Origin: Fusibacter ferrireducens
GTDB taxonomy: Bacteria > Bacillota > Clostridia > Peptostreptococcales > Acidaminobacteraceae
DNA length: 64,000 bases
NCBI RefSeq assembly: GCF_015352425.1
Contig: NZ_JADKNH010000006.1
Coordinates: 1-64,000 of the forward strand
Reading direction: 5' to 3'
Shown here one piece after another: positions 8,157-17,286 of the stretch (positions are counted from its first letter, which is position 1; every line of letters starts with the position of its first letter). Under the pieces are notes generated by a model that was not told the origin of the DNA, did not search any database, and saw only the letters and a list, made by a program, of their open reading frames with translations. Position numbers and translations under genes: made by a program.

Positions 8157-9590
8157 TCAAAGTGCCTGAATTAATCGAGATATAATTTCAATCCCTTGGT
8201 CTATTTCTGACTTTGATGCATAAGCATAGGACAGCCTCAACGCGTGATTTTCCTTAAAATCATATATATGTCCCATATTCAACAGGATATTATTTTTAAG
8301 CGCCCGTTCAAAGAGAACTGAACTATTGATTTTTTTGTTGAGCACAAACCAGATATAAAATCCACCTGTTGGAACCTCCCACTTTCCATAAGGCGACATG
8401 TGACGCTTTAACGCCGCCACCATATGATTTCTTCGATCCAATAATTTAGCTCTCAAATCAGCACCGTAAAGCTCATGATAACCATGCTCAAACCATTTGA
8501 GTGCCACAAATTGCGACAGAGAACTCGTCCCATAATCCAATTGCATCTTCAAGTCCCCCAACCGCTCAATAACCGTCTGGGGCCCCGTCACCCACCCTAC
8601 TCTTATGCCTGGTGCAAAGGTCTTTGAAAGCGTCCCAACATAGATGATATGTCCATTGGGATCAAGACTTTTAAGCGGATTTGCAGGTGGTGTATCCAAC
8701 CAGAGTGCCCTGTATGCATCATCCTCAATCACTGGAATCTGGTATGCATTTACAAGTTCCATTAATTTTAAGCGATTTTCATCTGACATCACAATTCCAG
8801 TTGGATTGTGAAAAGTGGGCATCGTATAGAGCAAATTACCCTCTTTGCGCTTGTAAATTGATCTGAGCTGGTCCACATCCAACCCCTCATTTCCCATTGG
8901 AATCCCCTGTAACCGCATACCTGCAGATTGAAAAGTATACAGGGATTTCAAATAAGAGGGCGATTCCACATACACGTTTGAACCGAACTGCAAAAGTCCT
9001 ATTGAAATCAAATGTAACGCTTGAAGCGCCCCTGAAGTGATGAGAATTTGATCAGGTGACGCTTTTATATTCAACGTTGTTAGATGCTGACTGATGGCCT
9101 CACGAAGTTTAAGTTGTCCCAAATTTTCCTCGTAACCAAGCGCCAAAACACTTTCAGAAGCTTCAATAAGCAGAGCCTTCATGATATCTTTTGGAAAAAG
9201 ATCGGGGGACAGTTCGCCTGTTCCAAGCCGAATGATGCCCTCTTGGAATTCATATTTATTGATTTGTTGAATCATTTTATGATTCGGCTTATACAAACTG
9301 CTCTCAATATGGCGGTTCCAATCTGGTTGTTGCATCAAAGACCATGTATTATTGAAAACATATGTCCCTTTACTGCCATATGAAGCCATGATCCCTCGGG
9401 CTTTGAGTTCATCCAATACATGCGATATTGTGCTTCTATTGACTTCAAATTGCTCAGCGAGTTTGCGTTCCGAGGGCAATCTGGTGCCCACTGGCCAACT
9501 GCCACTCGATATTTTTGCTTTAAAATATTGTATAATTTGATCCTGTATATAGTCACTTTTTGACTTATCAGGCTTCCACTGAATCTGCAT
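8157..9590 (-). CDS. MocR-type regulator (GntR wHTH fused to aminotransferase)
   Basis: Fusion protein of 477 residues. An N-terminal GntR winged helix (about 10-75, RKLAEQFEVNRSTISHVLDEL) is joined to a class I aminotransferase fold (about 100-475) with the PLP lysine in VGTLSKTFAPG. Such proteins regulate genes of PLP, GABA or amino-acid metabolism by sensing PLP adducts. The gene starts 2 bases after the stop of the upstream chemoreceptor gene and has no clear ribosome site of its own, so translation probably depends on coupling. An NCBI-style annotation would be PLP-dependent aminotransferase family protein. Target genes are not evident. Confidence 0.9.
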   Translation of the reverse strand: MQIQWKPDKSKSDYIQDQIIQYFKAKISSGSWPVGTRLPSERKLAEQFEVNRSTISHVLDELKARGIMASYGSKGTYVFNNTWSLMQQPDWNRHIESSLYKPNHKMIQQINKYEFQEGIIRLGTGELSPDLFPKDIMKALLIEASESVLALGYEENLGQLKLREAISQHLTTLNIKASPDQILITSGALQALHLISIGLLQFGSNVYVESPSYLKSLYTFQSAGMRLQGIPMGNEGLDVDQLRSIYKRKEGNLLYTMPTFHNPTGIVMSDENRLKLMELVNAYQIPVIEDDAYRALWLDTPPANPLKSLDPNGHIIYVGTLSKTFAPGIRVGWVTGPQTVIERLGDLKMQLDYGTSSLSQFVALKWFEHGYHELYGADLRAKLLDRRNHMVAALKRHMSPYGKWEVPTGGFYIWFVLNKKINSSVLFERALKNNILLNMGHIYDFKENHALRLSYAYASKSEIDQGIEIISRLIQAL

Positions 9591-9592
9591 AT

Positions 9593-11062
9593 CTATACCG
9601 TTTTGAAGTATGAAGTACTCTTGATACGTTCAGAAATTTGATGCATAATCTCAATAATTTGATGGCTTACGCCGTCTGCTTCTTCATAGAGTGCTATTGC
9701 CTTTGAGCGTTCGTTTCGCTCTATTAAATCCACAATTTTGCCTCCAGTTTCATGCAATTTATGATGTAGGGCATCTATGGTCTGCCAATCGCTTACAATT
9801 CTCGAATCATCCACAATGACAGAATGATAAAAATGACCGAACGCGCATTTTTTATCATTGATTTGAAGGGGAAGCAACGTCTTCTTTTGAACGATATCGT
9901 TTAAAGTGCTCATCCAATTTTGATGCGCTATGATCGCTTTATCCACTTCTTCGGAAACTCGAGTTAACTTGATGGCATTCTTGCCGCCATGTAGAGCGCC
10001 AAGAGAATCTTTGACCACTTTTGAGAGTTCATCATCGATCTTTGAGATATTGCGCGCTAAACTTTCACTGTTGGATGCATCTTCCAAAATAGATTTGGTC
10101 ATCACACTGAGGCTTTCAGCATCTTGGCTTGAAGTTTCCATAGCTTGCGTGATTTCATCAGCAGAACTTCTGATACTCCGCACGGAGTCATGTACGATAT
10201 TTACTGTATTAATTGTCGTTTCAAGCATTGAGATATTGGTGTCCATAGTCTTTGAGATCACATCAATTTGCTGACTCATGTCATTGGTGGATCTCAAAGT
10301 GTTGTTCATACTCTCAATGCCTTCATTGGCATTGACCTTAATGGCATCCACAAACCCGCGCATGCTCCCTAGACTCTCTTTTGTGGTTTCTGCAAGTTTT
10401 CGAATTTCTTCTGCAACCACTGCAAAACCTCTACCGTGTTCTCCAGCACGCGCCGCTTCAATCGAAGCATTGAGAGCCAAAAGGTTGGTTTGAGCTGCAA
10501 TATTGTCCACATCTGCAACAATATTATTGATTTGATTGGTCATCTCAACCAATTGCTCAATTTGAATTTTCATCTGATTGGCATCGCTCATGACTTCTTC
10601 CTTGAGTTCAACCACATTGTTAATCTGTACAACGCCTTGCTGATTGCTTTCTTGAAGCGCTTTGGACTGTTCACTCAAGTAATCCAATTTATCTGTGACA
10701 TCAGAAATGGTTTCATTGACCGTGATCATACTTGCCGTGGTTTCTTCCACAATGGCAAGGTTGGATTCACTCACATTTGAAAGCTCTGATGCAAACACTT
10801 TTAATTTTTTAGAGGAATGTGACATATTGACATCGAATCCACTGATTTCAGTTGTAATACTCAATAGTTTTTGAGCATTGTCACTAAAGGCTTTTTCGTT
10901 TTGGAATAACTTTTTAAAAGAAGTCATCAAATCTTTATGAATAGAGTATTCTATTTTAGGCTCTTCTACAGCGTTGCCCTCCATATACTGATCCACATAT
11001 TCTATAATGCATACGGCTTCTTCACAAGGTTTTTTCTTAAACAATCTCAGTTTCTTTGACAT
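9593..11062 (-). CDS. Soluble chemoreceptor with C-terminal CZB zinc domain
   Basis: Methyl-accepting chemotaxis protein of 489 residues without membrane segments. The long coiled-coil signalling hairpin carries the conserved tip ([22 protein letters not shown], split over about 190-212) flanked by methylation helices. The last ~115 residues form a chemoreceptor zinc-binding (CZB) domain with H..(AHQNW), C in KKCAFGHFY, and H in LHHKLHETG; such domains respond to zinc or hypochlorite. GAGGAGG 4 bases before ATG 11062 decides the start over 11086. The MocR gene follows 2 bases after the stop. Confidence 0.92.
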   Translation of the reverse strand: MSKKLRLFKKKPCEEAVCIIEYVDQYMEGNAVEEPKIEYSIHKDLMTSFKKLFQNEKAFSDNAQKLLSITTEISGFDVNMSHSSKKLKVFASELSNVSESNLAIVEETTASMITVNETISDVTDKLDYLSEQSKALQESNQQGVVQINNVVELKEEVMSDANQMKIQIEQLVEMTNQINNIVADVDNIAAQTNLLALNASIEAARAGEHGRGFAVVAEEIRKLAETTKESLGSMRGFVDAIKVNANEGIESMNNTLRSTNDMSQQIDVISKTMDTNISMLETTINTVNIVHDSVRSIRSSADEITQAMETSSQDAESLSVMTKSILEDASNSESLARNISKIDDELSKVVKDSLGALHGGKNAIKLTRVSEEVDKAIIAHQNWMSTLNDIVQKKTLLPLQINDKKCAFGHFYHSVIVDDSRIVSDWQTIDALHHKLHETGGKIVDLIERNERSKAIALYEEADGVSHQIIEIMHQISERIKSTSYFKTV

Positions 11063-11198
11063 ACTGCCTCCTCTTTCCAACATCAATTTTATGATTTGAT
11101 TTGTTACACGTTCTAAAGTTGATACAAGTATACCTTATTTAGAGTTATCCCAACAATATCTTTTGGGACTAAAACTATTTTTTTACGTCTATTTTACA

Positions 11199-11290
11199 AA
11201 CAACCTTTAGGACACCGCTTAGTACCCCAAAACGATTTTCGCTGACGCTGTTTAGCTTGAACATGCTGAAATACGATCCATCCAAAGTCA
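11199..11290 (+). repeat. Dispersed intergenic element, diverged copy R2
   Basis: Contains the family core CGATTTTCGCTGACGCTG at 11233-11250. The outer arms differ from other copies (CTTTAGGA left, TCCAAAG right) yet remain largely complementary to each other, and the internal stem is AGC/GCT instead of GAGG/CCTC. The right arm touches the stop codon of moeA. No conventional terminator is seen for moeA, so this element may serve as one. Confidence 0.7.
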
Positions 11291-12496
11291 ATCCAAGTAA
11301 TAGCCTTCAACAACCATCTCCTTTTTTATGACCCCAGGCGATCTGGGAATGATGACATAGCCATCTGATTGCGAAAGCAATGTGATCATGCCCGATTTTC
11401 CAGACGTTGGATGAGCCAAAATGCCTTCTGCGGTTTCTTCAAAGGACATCATTTGGTAAGTATCTCGTCCTTCAGCTGCATAGATGTCTTTTGTAAGCTT
11501 AACCATGACCTTATGGTCTTTTTTAACTTCATGACCCCAAGTCTTCATAATTTCACCAACGATGAGCTTAAAGACCACAATCGCCGAAACAGGATGCCCT
11601 GGCAATCCAATAATGGGTTTGTTCAAATGTTTTGCCACAAGAGTTGGTTTCCCAGGTTTTATCGCCATACCGCTGATGAGCACACCCTCTGATGCTGTTT
11701 CACAGAGCAAATCATACGTATAGTCCTTTTCGCCCACTGAACTCCCACCTGATATGACCACCAAATCTGCCATTTTAAGTGCCAATTCAATTTCAGCTTT
11801 AATGAGGGCATAATCATCTTTTAACACACATCTATTAACCACTTCAAGCCCCATTTCTTCTGCAATTGCAGTCAATGTGTACCCATTAATTTCCCTACTC
11901 TGTCCATAGGATAATCTTTCATCCAATGTGATCAGTTCATCTCCTGTGGATATTAAACAGATTTTAGGCTTTTTAAGGACCTGAACCCTTTGTTTTCCCA
12001 AGGAAGCCAATACGCCTATATGCTGAGGTTTAAGACGTGTGCCTTTTTTTAGAACCAACTGTCCCGGCTTCATATCATCACCAATTTCTATAATGAATGC
12101 CCTGTGATCCGCACCTTTATTGAATTGAACAACTGTAGGCGTCAACATACAGGTGTCCTCTATCATCACCATGGTATCTGCGCCTTTGGGAATGACACCT
12201 CCAGTTGGCACGTAGACACAGGTGTTCTCTTTCAACTCTATATCCAAAGCTTCGCCCATATCCACTTTTCCCACTAGAGTACACTGGCAGGGCTTTTTAT
12301 TAAACTTAACCGCATAACCATCCACAGTAGATTTTGGGAACTCAGGCACAAACGCATCACTGATGAGATCATCCGCCAAAATGCGGTTTGAAGCCTCTTC
12401 CAAGCCAATACATGCCGTGCCGCAGACATTATTATCAAATGCCGTTCGTACGACAGACAAAACATGATCAATTGGGTTCAAGTCTATTTTTTTCAT
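11288..12496 (-). CDS. moeA: Molybdopterin molybdotransferase MoeA
   Basis: Enzyme of 402 residues that inserts molybdenum into adenylylated molybdopterin, giving molybdenum cofactor. Visible signatures: STVDGYAVKF near the N-terminus, VPTGGVIPKGADTMV, the GDELI segment, the MPT-binding SGGSSVGEKDYT loop and GLPGHPVSAIVVF. Last gene of the five-gene xdhC operon, 18 bases after mocA. ATG 12496 is preceded by GAGG; a TTG extension at 12511 is less likely. In this context it supplies cofactor for molybdenum hydroxylases; the enzyme itself is not in the window. Confidence 0.94.
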   Translation of the reverse strand: MKKIDLNPIDHVLSVVRTAFDNNVCGTACIGLEEASNRILADDLISDAFVPEFPKSTVDGYAVKFNKKPCQCTLVGKVDMGEALDIELKENTCVYVPTGGVIPKGADTMVMIEDTCMLTPTVVQFNKGADHRAFIIEIGDDMKPGQLVLKKGTRLKPQHIGVLASLGKQRVQVLKKPKICLISTGDELITLDERLSYGQSREINGYTLTAIAEEMGLEVVNRCVLKDDYALIKAEIELALKMADLVVISGGSSVGEKDYTYDLLCETASEGVLISGMAIKPGKPTLVAKHLNKPIIGLPGHPVSAIVVFKLIVGEIMKTWGHEVKKDHKVMVKLTKDIYAAEGRDTYQMMSFEETAEGILAHPTSGKSGMITLLSQSDGYVIIPRSPGVIKKEMVVEGYYLD

Positions 12497-12514
12497 AAAA
12501 TACATCCTCAACTA

Positions 12515-13129
12515 CTATTTTTTTTGATCCATTTCATTTAATACACGTTGATACATCATTTCATCATCAATATCCCAAAAAAAACTTGATCTTTCAATAA
12601 AATGTGAAATCACATGAGATTTCGCTTTAAAGATGACACTGCGCCCACCTTGATCTCCCTTGACTTCCCTTAAAGCATTAAACCATGCAGCGCCAAAGAG
12701 TACAGGCGCACCTCTCCCCTCATGTCCAACAGGTGTTACAATGGTCTTTGGACTTCCACTCTGTTCAAAAGAATGGATCATTTGATCGATATGCTCTACA
12801 TCAATCAAGGGTTGATCGCCCATAAAAAAGAAACAGCCTTCAGCGCCTGTTGCCATTTCCGATAGACCCTTGATCATAGAGGTGCTTTGCCCCACCAGAT
12901 AGGCTTTATTTTCAATACATTTGACGGGATAAGAAGCCATTAATTCAGACAGCGCATCGTAATCTCTTCCCCCTATGACGATCACTTCCGAAAGTGTCGT
13001 TTTCAACATCGTCTTGACGATGGTTTCAATTACCGTACACCCATTCAGCGGCAATAATATTTTATTTTTTTGCATTCTTGTGGATGCGCCAGCCGCTAAG
13101 ACGACGCCAGATATATGCGTTTTTTTCAT
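12515..13129 (-). CDS. mocA: Molybdenum cofactor cytidylyl/nucleotidyltransferase (MocA-like)
   Basis: A MobA/MocA-fold nucleotidyltransferase of 204 residues. The N-terminal nucleotide-binding signature GVVLAAGASTRMQKNKILLP and the metal-binding FMGDQPLID are clear. Within clusters carrying xdhC and yqeBC this protein attaches CMP to molybdopterin to give MCD, the cofactor form of xanthine dehydrogenase-type hydroxylases. Its ATG overlaps the yqeC stop (ATGA), which indicates coupling. MobA (GMP transfer) is less likely from the neighbourhood. Confidence 0.88.
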   Translation of the reverse strand: MKKTHISGVVLAAGASTRMQKNKILLPLNGCTVIETIVKTMLKTTLSEVIVIGGRDYDALSELMASYPVKCIENKAYLVGQSTSMIKGLSEMATGAEGCFFFMGDQPLIDVEHIDQMIHSFEQSGSPKTIVTPVGHEGRGAPVLFGAAWFNALREVKGDQGGRSVIFKAKSHVISHFIERSSFFWDIDDEMMYQRVLNEMDQKK

Positions 13130-14007
13130 CCTTGATCACCATCTGATTTGCCCAAATAAGCGGCATAAGTCCACTTTTTATCCAATGAGACCACCAAGAA
13201 ATGCTTGATCTTTGAATTCATGCGAAATAGCTTTTGAGATAAATCCAAAAAGTCATATGTTTGCGTTAAACAATCTGCCTGATTGAAGAGTGCGACCACC
13301 TCACATCCCTCTGGCACCGATTTTAAGAAACTCTCTTCGCCACTGAAGAGTGTCAATAAATCTTCAAAGTGAAGAGCATCTCCAGCTTTTTTCCCCGTTA
13401 ACGCCGAAAATTGATCTAATCTGTGAACGGTCTCTTCAGAAACAGGTTGATTAAGACCTCTTAGCCCCATGACGACAATGACTAAGTCAGAACACTGCGG
13501 CAACACGGGTTCATGAGTGCCATAGGCTTTTAAGGGGCGACGCCTGGAACCATCTGCTTCGATTAAGATCAAATCATATAAATTCGCCTTTGCAATTTGA
13601 TCCACAAGCGTTTGATCCACCCCTTTTAATTTGATCACTTGACTGCCATCAATATCCAGACCCGCTCCAACTTCGTTTAAAAATAATCCAGTCACTTGGT
13701 TTGACGTGGTTAAAGGTGCCAATAGCATCAGCTTTTCTAAAAGAGCGCGCTCCTGAAGGCCTTGCTGATAAATCGTATGATCTAGCCCAACATCGGGTTT
13801 GAACATCATAGTGGTTGTCGTCACTAAAATTCTAAATTCCGATTTTAATTGATTCGCAAGATGGTAAATCAAACTGGTTTTACCGCCAGCGCCTACCACA
13901 GAAACAACGAGACTTTTGCCCTGCCTTATGGCAGTCTCTCGTTTGCTTTTAATCACCGCTTCGATAGATAAATTTGAAATACTATTGAGTTCATTTACAG
14001 CATACAT
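13126..14007 (-). CDS. yqeC: Selenium-dependent hydroxylase accessory protein YqeC
   Basis: P-loop protein of 293 residues. The N-terminal VVSVVGAGGKTSLIYHLA walker-type motif and the ILVTTTTMMFKP and IEADGSRRRPLKAYGTHEPVLP blocks are typical of the YqeC family, found with molybdenum hydroxylases that carry a labile selenium atom. Its biochemical role is not firmly known; nucleotide-driven cofactor handling is presumed. AGGAAG precedes the ATG; its stop overlaps mocA. Confidence 0.88.
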   Translation of the reverse strand: MYAVNELNSISNLSIEAVIKSKRETAIRQGKSLVVSVVGAGGKTSLIYHLANQLKSEFRILVTTTTMMFKPDVGLDHTIYQQGLQERALLEKLMLLAPLTTSNQVTGLFLNEVGAGLDIDGSQVIKLKGVDQTLVDQIAKANLYDLILIEADGSRRRPLKAYGTHEPVLPQCSDLVIVVMGLRGLNQPVSEETVHRLDQFSALTGKKAGDALHFEDLLTLFSGEESFLKSVPEGCEVVALFNQADCLTQTYDFLDLSQKLFRMNSKIKHFLVVSLDKKWTYAAYLGKSDGDQG

Positions 14008-14017
14008 ATTGCACTTC

Positions 14018-14812
14018 CTATCTGGAGTTTAAACCAATTAATATAGCCTCTAATACGCCGCCAGCAAGATTTCGCCCCTTATCACTGATGGTAAAACAAT
14101 GCTGTACATTGCCTCTGGGATCAATATCTCCTATTTTAAGACCTTCTGTGATTTTTACAGACTCATGAATTAAGCCTCTGATCACACCATCTAACTTGGC
14201 CATAACAGGCACCCCACCGACGGTCATCACCACTTCCCCAACACGTACGAAATCGCCTATTTTTTTTTCACATCTCATGTGCCCTGCACAGGGCGCGCGT
14301 AAAACGCGTTCATGCGTGTATCCGCCAATGTCGCCTGGCACATGCGTATTCTCTTTTGCAAAACCACTGAAGATCAATCGACCTAAATCATGACCTCTAC
14401 TCGTTTCAATCACTGTATGTGCATCGACACCAGCTCTTATATTAGGCCCTAATCCAATGACGACTTTTGCATATGATTTTTTATAATGGACCTTCTTTTT
14501 AGACAAGGTCGCATCCACAAAGACATCGGGTTTAAAAAAGTCATAAATTTCAGATTCTGGAAGGGTCAACACAGGAATTTTACCCTGTTCCTGTGTTATT
14601 TCAATTTCATCTACAGAATTGATCCAAACGGCTTCAATCCCCTCTACCACATATGAACTTTCATAAATGGCATTTGAAAAAGAAACTGTCCGCCTGATCA
14701 TTCTCGGGGTTTCAAGCTCAGAAACAACCACCTTATAGCCACTTCTATATAACTTTTGAATCACGGCAGATGCCAAATCGCCACCGCCTCTAATCAGTAC
14801 TTTGGTGGTCAT
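14018..14812 (-). CDS. yqeB: Selenium-dependent molybdenum hydroxylase system protein YqeB
   Basis: Protein of 264 residues matching the YqeB/EF2563 family. Features: N-terminal Rossmann-like KVLIRGGGDLASAVIQKL, the ELETPRMIRRTVSF segment, and a C-terminal half (RAPCAGHMRCEKKIGDFVRVGE) resembling a biotinyl/lipoyl-type hammerhead. The family is a marker for selenium-containing molybdenum hydroxylases; the mechanism is unresolved. The start at 14812 follows the xdhC stop by one base, with AAGGGAAGG as ribosome site; the GTG at 14821 is rejected. Confidence 0.88.
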   Translation of the reverse strand: MTTKVLIRGGGDLASAVIQKLYRSGYKVVVSELETPRMIRRTVSFSNAIYESSYVVEGIEAVWINSVDEIEITQEQGKIPVLTLPESEIYDFFKPDVFVDATLSKKKVHYKKSYAKVVIGLGPNIRAGVDAHTVIETSRGHDLGRLIFSGFAKENTHVPGDIGGYTHERVLRAPCAGHMRCEKKIGDFVRVGEVVMTVGGVPVMAKLDGVIRGLIHESVKITEGLKIGDIDPRGNVQHCFTISDKGRNLAGGVLEAILIGLNSR

Positions 14813-14813
14813 T

Positions 14814-15635
14814 CTATACACCTTCCCTTTTCATTTGATTCATGAAAGGCCCGGGCTTTCCAAATTGAACAGCCTGAATTTCTGCCATTATGGAAAGTGC
14901 AATTTCCGAAGGCGTTTCTCCACCAATATCGAGCCCAATCGGGGCGTGAACCGCACTGATTTTTTCTTCTGATACGCCCTCTGCCCTAAGGGTTTCAAAA
15001 CAATAATTCACTTTATTTTTACTGCCAATCATGCCCACATAGTCCACTTTTTGTCTCAAAATTGCTCTTAAAATTTCTAAATCGTGCGTATGACCATGTG
15101 TTACAATCACCACACTGGTATTCGACTTAATCTCAATTTCTTCCAATAAAGTCTGAACTTCACCTGACAAGATCACATCCGCAGATTCAAAACGTTCCTT
15201 AGTGGCATACTCGCTACGCGCGTCCACAATGGTCACATGATACTCTAAAAGTTTCGCCATTTTCGAAAGCGCCATGCCTATATGCCCTGCGCCAAAAATA
15301 ATCAAAGCCTTCCCAGCTGGAAACACCTTTATGAAGACATCTACTTTGCCGCCACAGGCCATGCCAAGTGCGTTTTCAGAGTCGCTAAGCGTCAGTTCAT
15401 AAGAAAATGCAGAAGAGGCTTGCGTTTCAAGACATACAACGGCATCTTGCCTTGCCTTTTCTTCCACACCGCCCCCGCCTATGGTACCTGCAAGAAGCTT
15501 TCCCCCACGCCCCACAAGCATCATGCTTCCTTTATCACGTGGCCCACTGCCAACTTTATGAGTTACCATCACAAGTGCCACAGCTTCCCTGTGATCTATA
15601 CCCTCTAATAATCTTTTTACAACTGTTGATTCCAT
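14814..15635 (-). CDS. xdhC: XdhC/CoxI-family maturation factor
   Basis: Protein of 273 residues that in xanthine dehydrogenase systems binds molybdenum cofactor, helps sulfurate it and delivers it to the apo-enzyme. An N-terminal XdhC domain (GSGPRDKGSMMLVG, GGGVEEKARQDA) is followed by a Rossmann domain (LIIFGAGHIGMALSKMA) and the GMIGSKNKVNY segment. First gene of the operon, AGGAGG before the ATG. With yqeB and yqeC it points to a selenium-type hydroxylase such as xanthine or nicotinate dehydrogenase encoded elsewhere. Confidence 0.9.
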   Translation of the reverse strand: MESTVVKRLLEGIDHREAVALVMVTHKVGSGPRDKGSMMLVGRGGKLLAGTIGGGGVEEKARQDAVVCLETQASSAFSYELTLSDSENALGMACGGKVDVFIKVFPAGKALIIFGAGHIGMALSKMAKLLEYHVTIVDARSEYATKERFESADVILSGEVQTLLEEIEIKSNTSVVIVTHGHTHDLEILRAILRQKVDYVGMIGSKNKVNYCFETLRAEGVSEEKISAVHAPIGLDIGGETPSEIALSIMAEIQAVQFGKPGPFMNQMKREGV

Positions 15636-15932
15636 TTTAGCCTCCTGTATTTATATCCAAAGTGAATGCGATCTCTATTCAAAGGGAATGCCATCGTCAT
15701 TCAAATGAGCAACACTGCCTTCCATTAGTTACACTAATATGAGTCGTACTAAATTATGTAATAATCATAACCTTATAAGGCGCTATCTTCAACCAATTGT
15801 TTGCTTTTTAATGGACAAAATTTGAACCTCATAAAGGCGGATGATTGCGATTATGCCAAAGTTGATATATAATTTATAAACAAATAATATTTTTTAAAAG
15901 AAGAAATCTATGCTTATGGAAAGGAGTGGCCC
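15636..15932. other. Divergent intergenic region between xdhC operon and regulator gene
   Basis: About 300 bp, AT-rich. It holds several loosely similar GAATGC/ATTCAAA elements (AGTGAATGCGAT, ATTCAAAGGGAATGCC, CATTCAAATGAGC between about 15661 and 15711) that might be operators for one of the divergent genes. No RNA structure was recognised. Confidence 0.3.
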
Positions 15933-17273
15933 ATGAAAATCGGTTTTCTGGGATCAAAGATCCGAGTAAATGATATGAAAAAAATATTTAGTACACTTTT
16001 TACGAATATTACGCCTATATTTATTATAGATAATTTTGTTCATTACCAAGAACATGTTGAACAAGAAATTAAAGCAATAAAAGCCACCCTGGATGGTTTT
16101 ATATTTTTAGGGGAACTCCAATATGAACATTACAGCTATATCTTGTCACCAGACATCCCCTGTGTCTATTTAAAGAAAGATTGGTCTTCACTTCAAATTG
16201 CATTTTTAAAAGTTTCCATCAGAGACATAGATTTTAGGAATGTCAGTATTGACAGCTATACCAGCTCTGAACTTCAACATCTATTCTCCGATTTAGACAT
16301 TTCCGACTCAGAAAACAATACACATTTTATCACGCGCAGACGTTTCGATAAAACCTACGTCTCCAAAGTATTTGAAGAGCATCTCTTGCTTTATAAATCC
16401 AATACTGTACGTGGATGCGTTACAGCATTGCATCCAGTCTATGATTTGTTAAAAGGCGCTGACATTCCCTGTATTTATGTAAAACCTAGTGCTGAAGCCA
16501 TTATAAAGACCGTTAATGCCGTCGTTGAACAAATTAATACGCGCAAAAATACCATTGGGCATACCGCTATTTTAATCATAAAGATCATCCCCAAAAAAGA
16601 GTATTCTTATGTGCGTAAAGACGAATACCTGTACATGCATGAAAAAATAAAAGTAGCTGAAGAAATTTACTATTTTGCCCGAAATACTAAAGCAGCGGTT
16701 GTGAGTGAATCCAATGATAAATTCATCATTTTGATGAATAAGTCCGATCTATTTGAATACACCCAAGGCTTCCAATGCTTCTATCTTGTACATTCCATCA
16801 ATGCCAACACCAACTGCGATGTCAATATTGGCATTGGATACGGTTTTGACCCAAGTGAAGCAAAACACAACGCCAATATCGCCATAGATCGTCTGAGTGA
16901 CTCAATTCCAAATCTCATCTACATCGTGCCTTATGAGAACTCGGTAATTGGTCCATTAGAATTCTTGCATGCTGAATTCTCCACTGAGAAAAGGGTCGAA
17001 GAAAAATTGATCCTTGAGATTTCCAGCAAAACGGGGATATCTCAGACACTGCTTTACGATCTCTACATCCTCATGGAAAAGCAAAAGAAAAACAGCTTCA
17101 CGTCACCAGAACTCTCAAAGAATTTAGGCATTTCGCAGCGTAGCTCAAATCGACTTTTATTAAAACTTGAAGAATCCAACTATGCGGTTCATGCAGGCAA
17201 GCAATTGACAGGAAAATCTGGCCGCCCAAGTGATATATACGAAATTACGTTAACCAAGACCATTACATCATAA
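15933..17273 (+). CDS. Putative transcription regulator with C-terminal wHTH, paralogue A
   Basis: Protein of 446 residues, family not recognised with certainty. The N-terminal ~190 residues look like an alpha/beta ligand-binding domain (DGFIFLGELQYEHYSYILS, IPCIYVKPSAEAII). The middle (about 215-345) contains VNIGIGYGFDPSEAKHNANI, a pattern like the degenerate cyclase-fold domains of sugar-diacid or PucR-type regulators. The last ~70 residues carry a winged-helix candidate (LSKNLGISQRSSNRLLLKL, GRPSDIYEIT). AAAGGAG precedes the ATG. The AEC transporter starts 13 bases after its stop. Gene 18340-19677 is a close copy. Confidence 0.7.
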   Translation: MKIGFLGSKIRVNDMKKIFSTLFTNITPIFIIDNFVHYQEHVEQEIKAIKATLDGFIFLGELQYEHYSYILSPDIPCVYLKKDWSSLQIAFLKVSIRDIDFRNVSIDSYTSSELQHLFSDLDISDSENNTHFITRRRFDKTYVSKVFEEHLLLYKSNTVRGCVTALHPVYDLLKGADIPCIYVKPSAEAIIKTVNAVVEQINTRKNTIGHTAILIIKIIPKKEYSYVRKDEYLYMHEKIKVAEEIYYFARNTKAAVVSESNDKFIILMNKSDLFEYTQGFQCFYLVHSINANTNCDVNIGIGYGFDPSEAKHNANIAIDRLSDSIPNLIYIVPYENSVIGPLEFLHAEFSTEKRVEEKLILEISSKTGISQTLLYDLYILMEKQKKNSFTSPELSKNLGISQRSSNRLLLKLEESNYAVHAGKQLTGKSGRPSDIYEITLTKTITS

Positions 17274-17286
17274 TAAGGAGCCTGCA

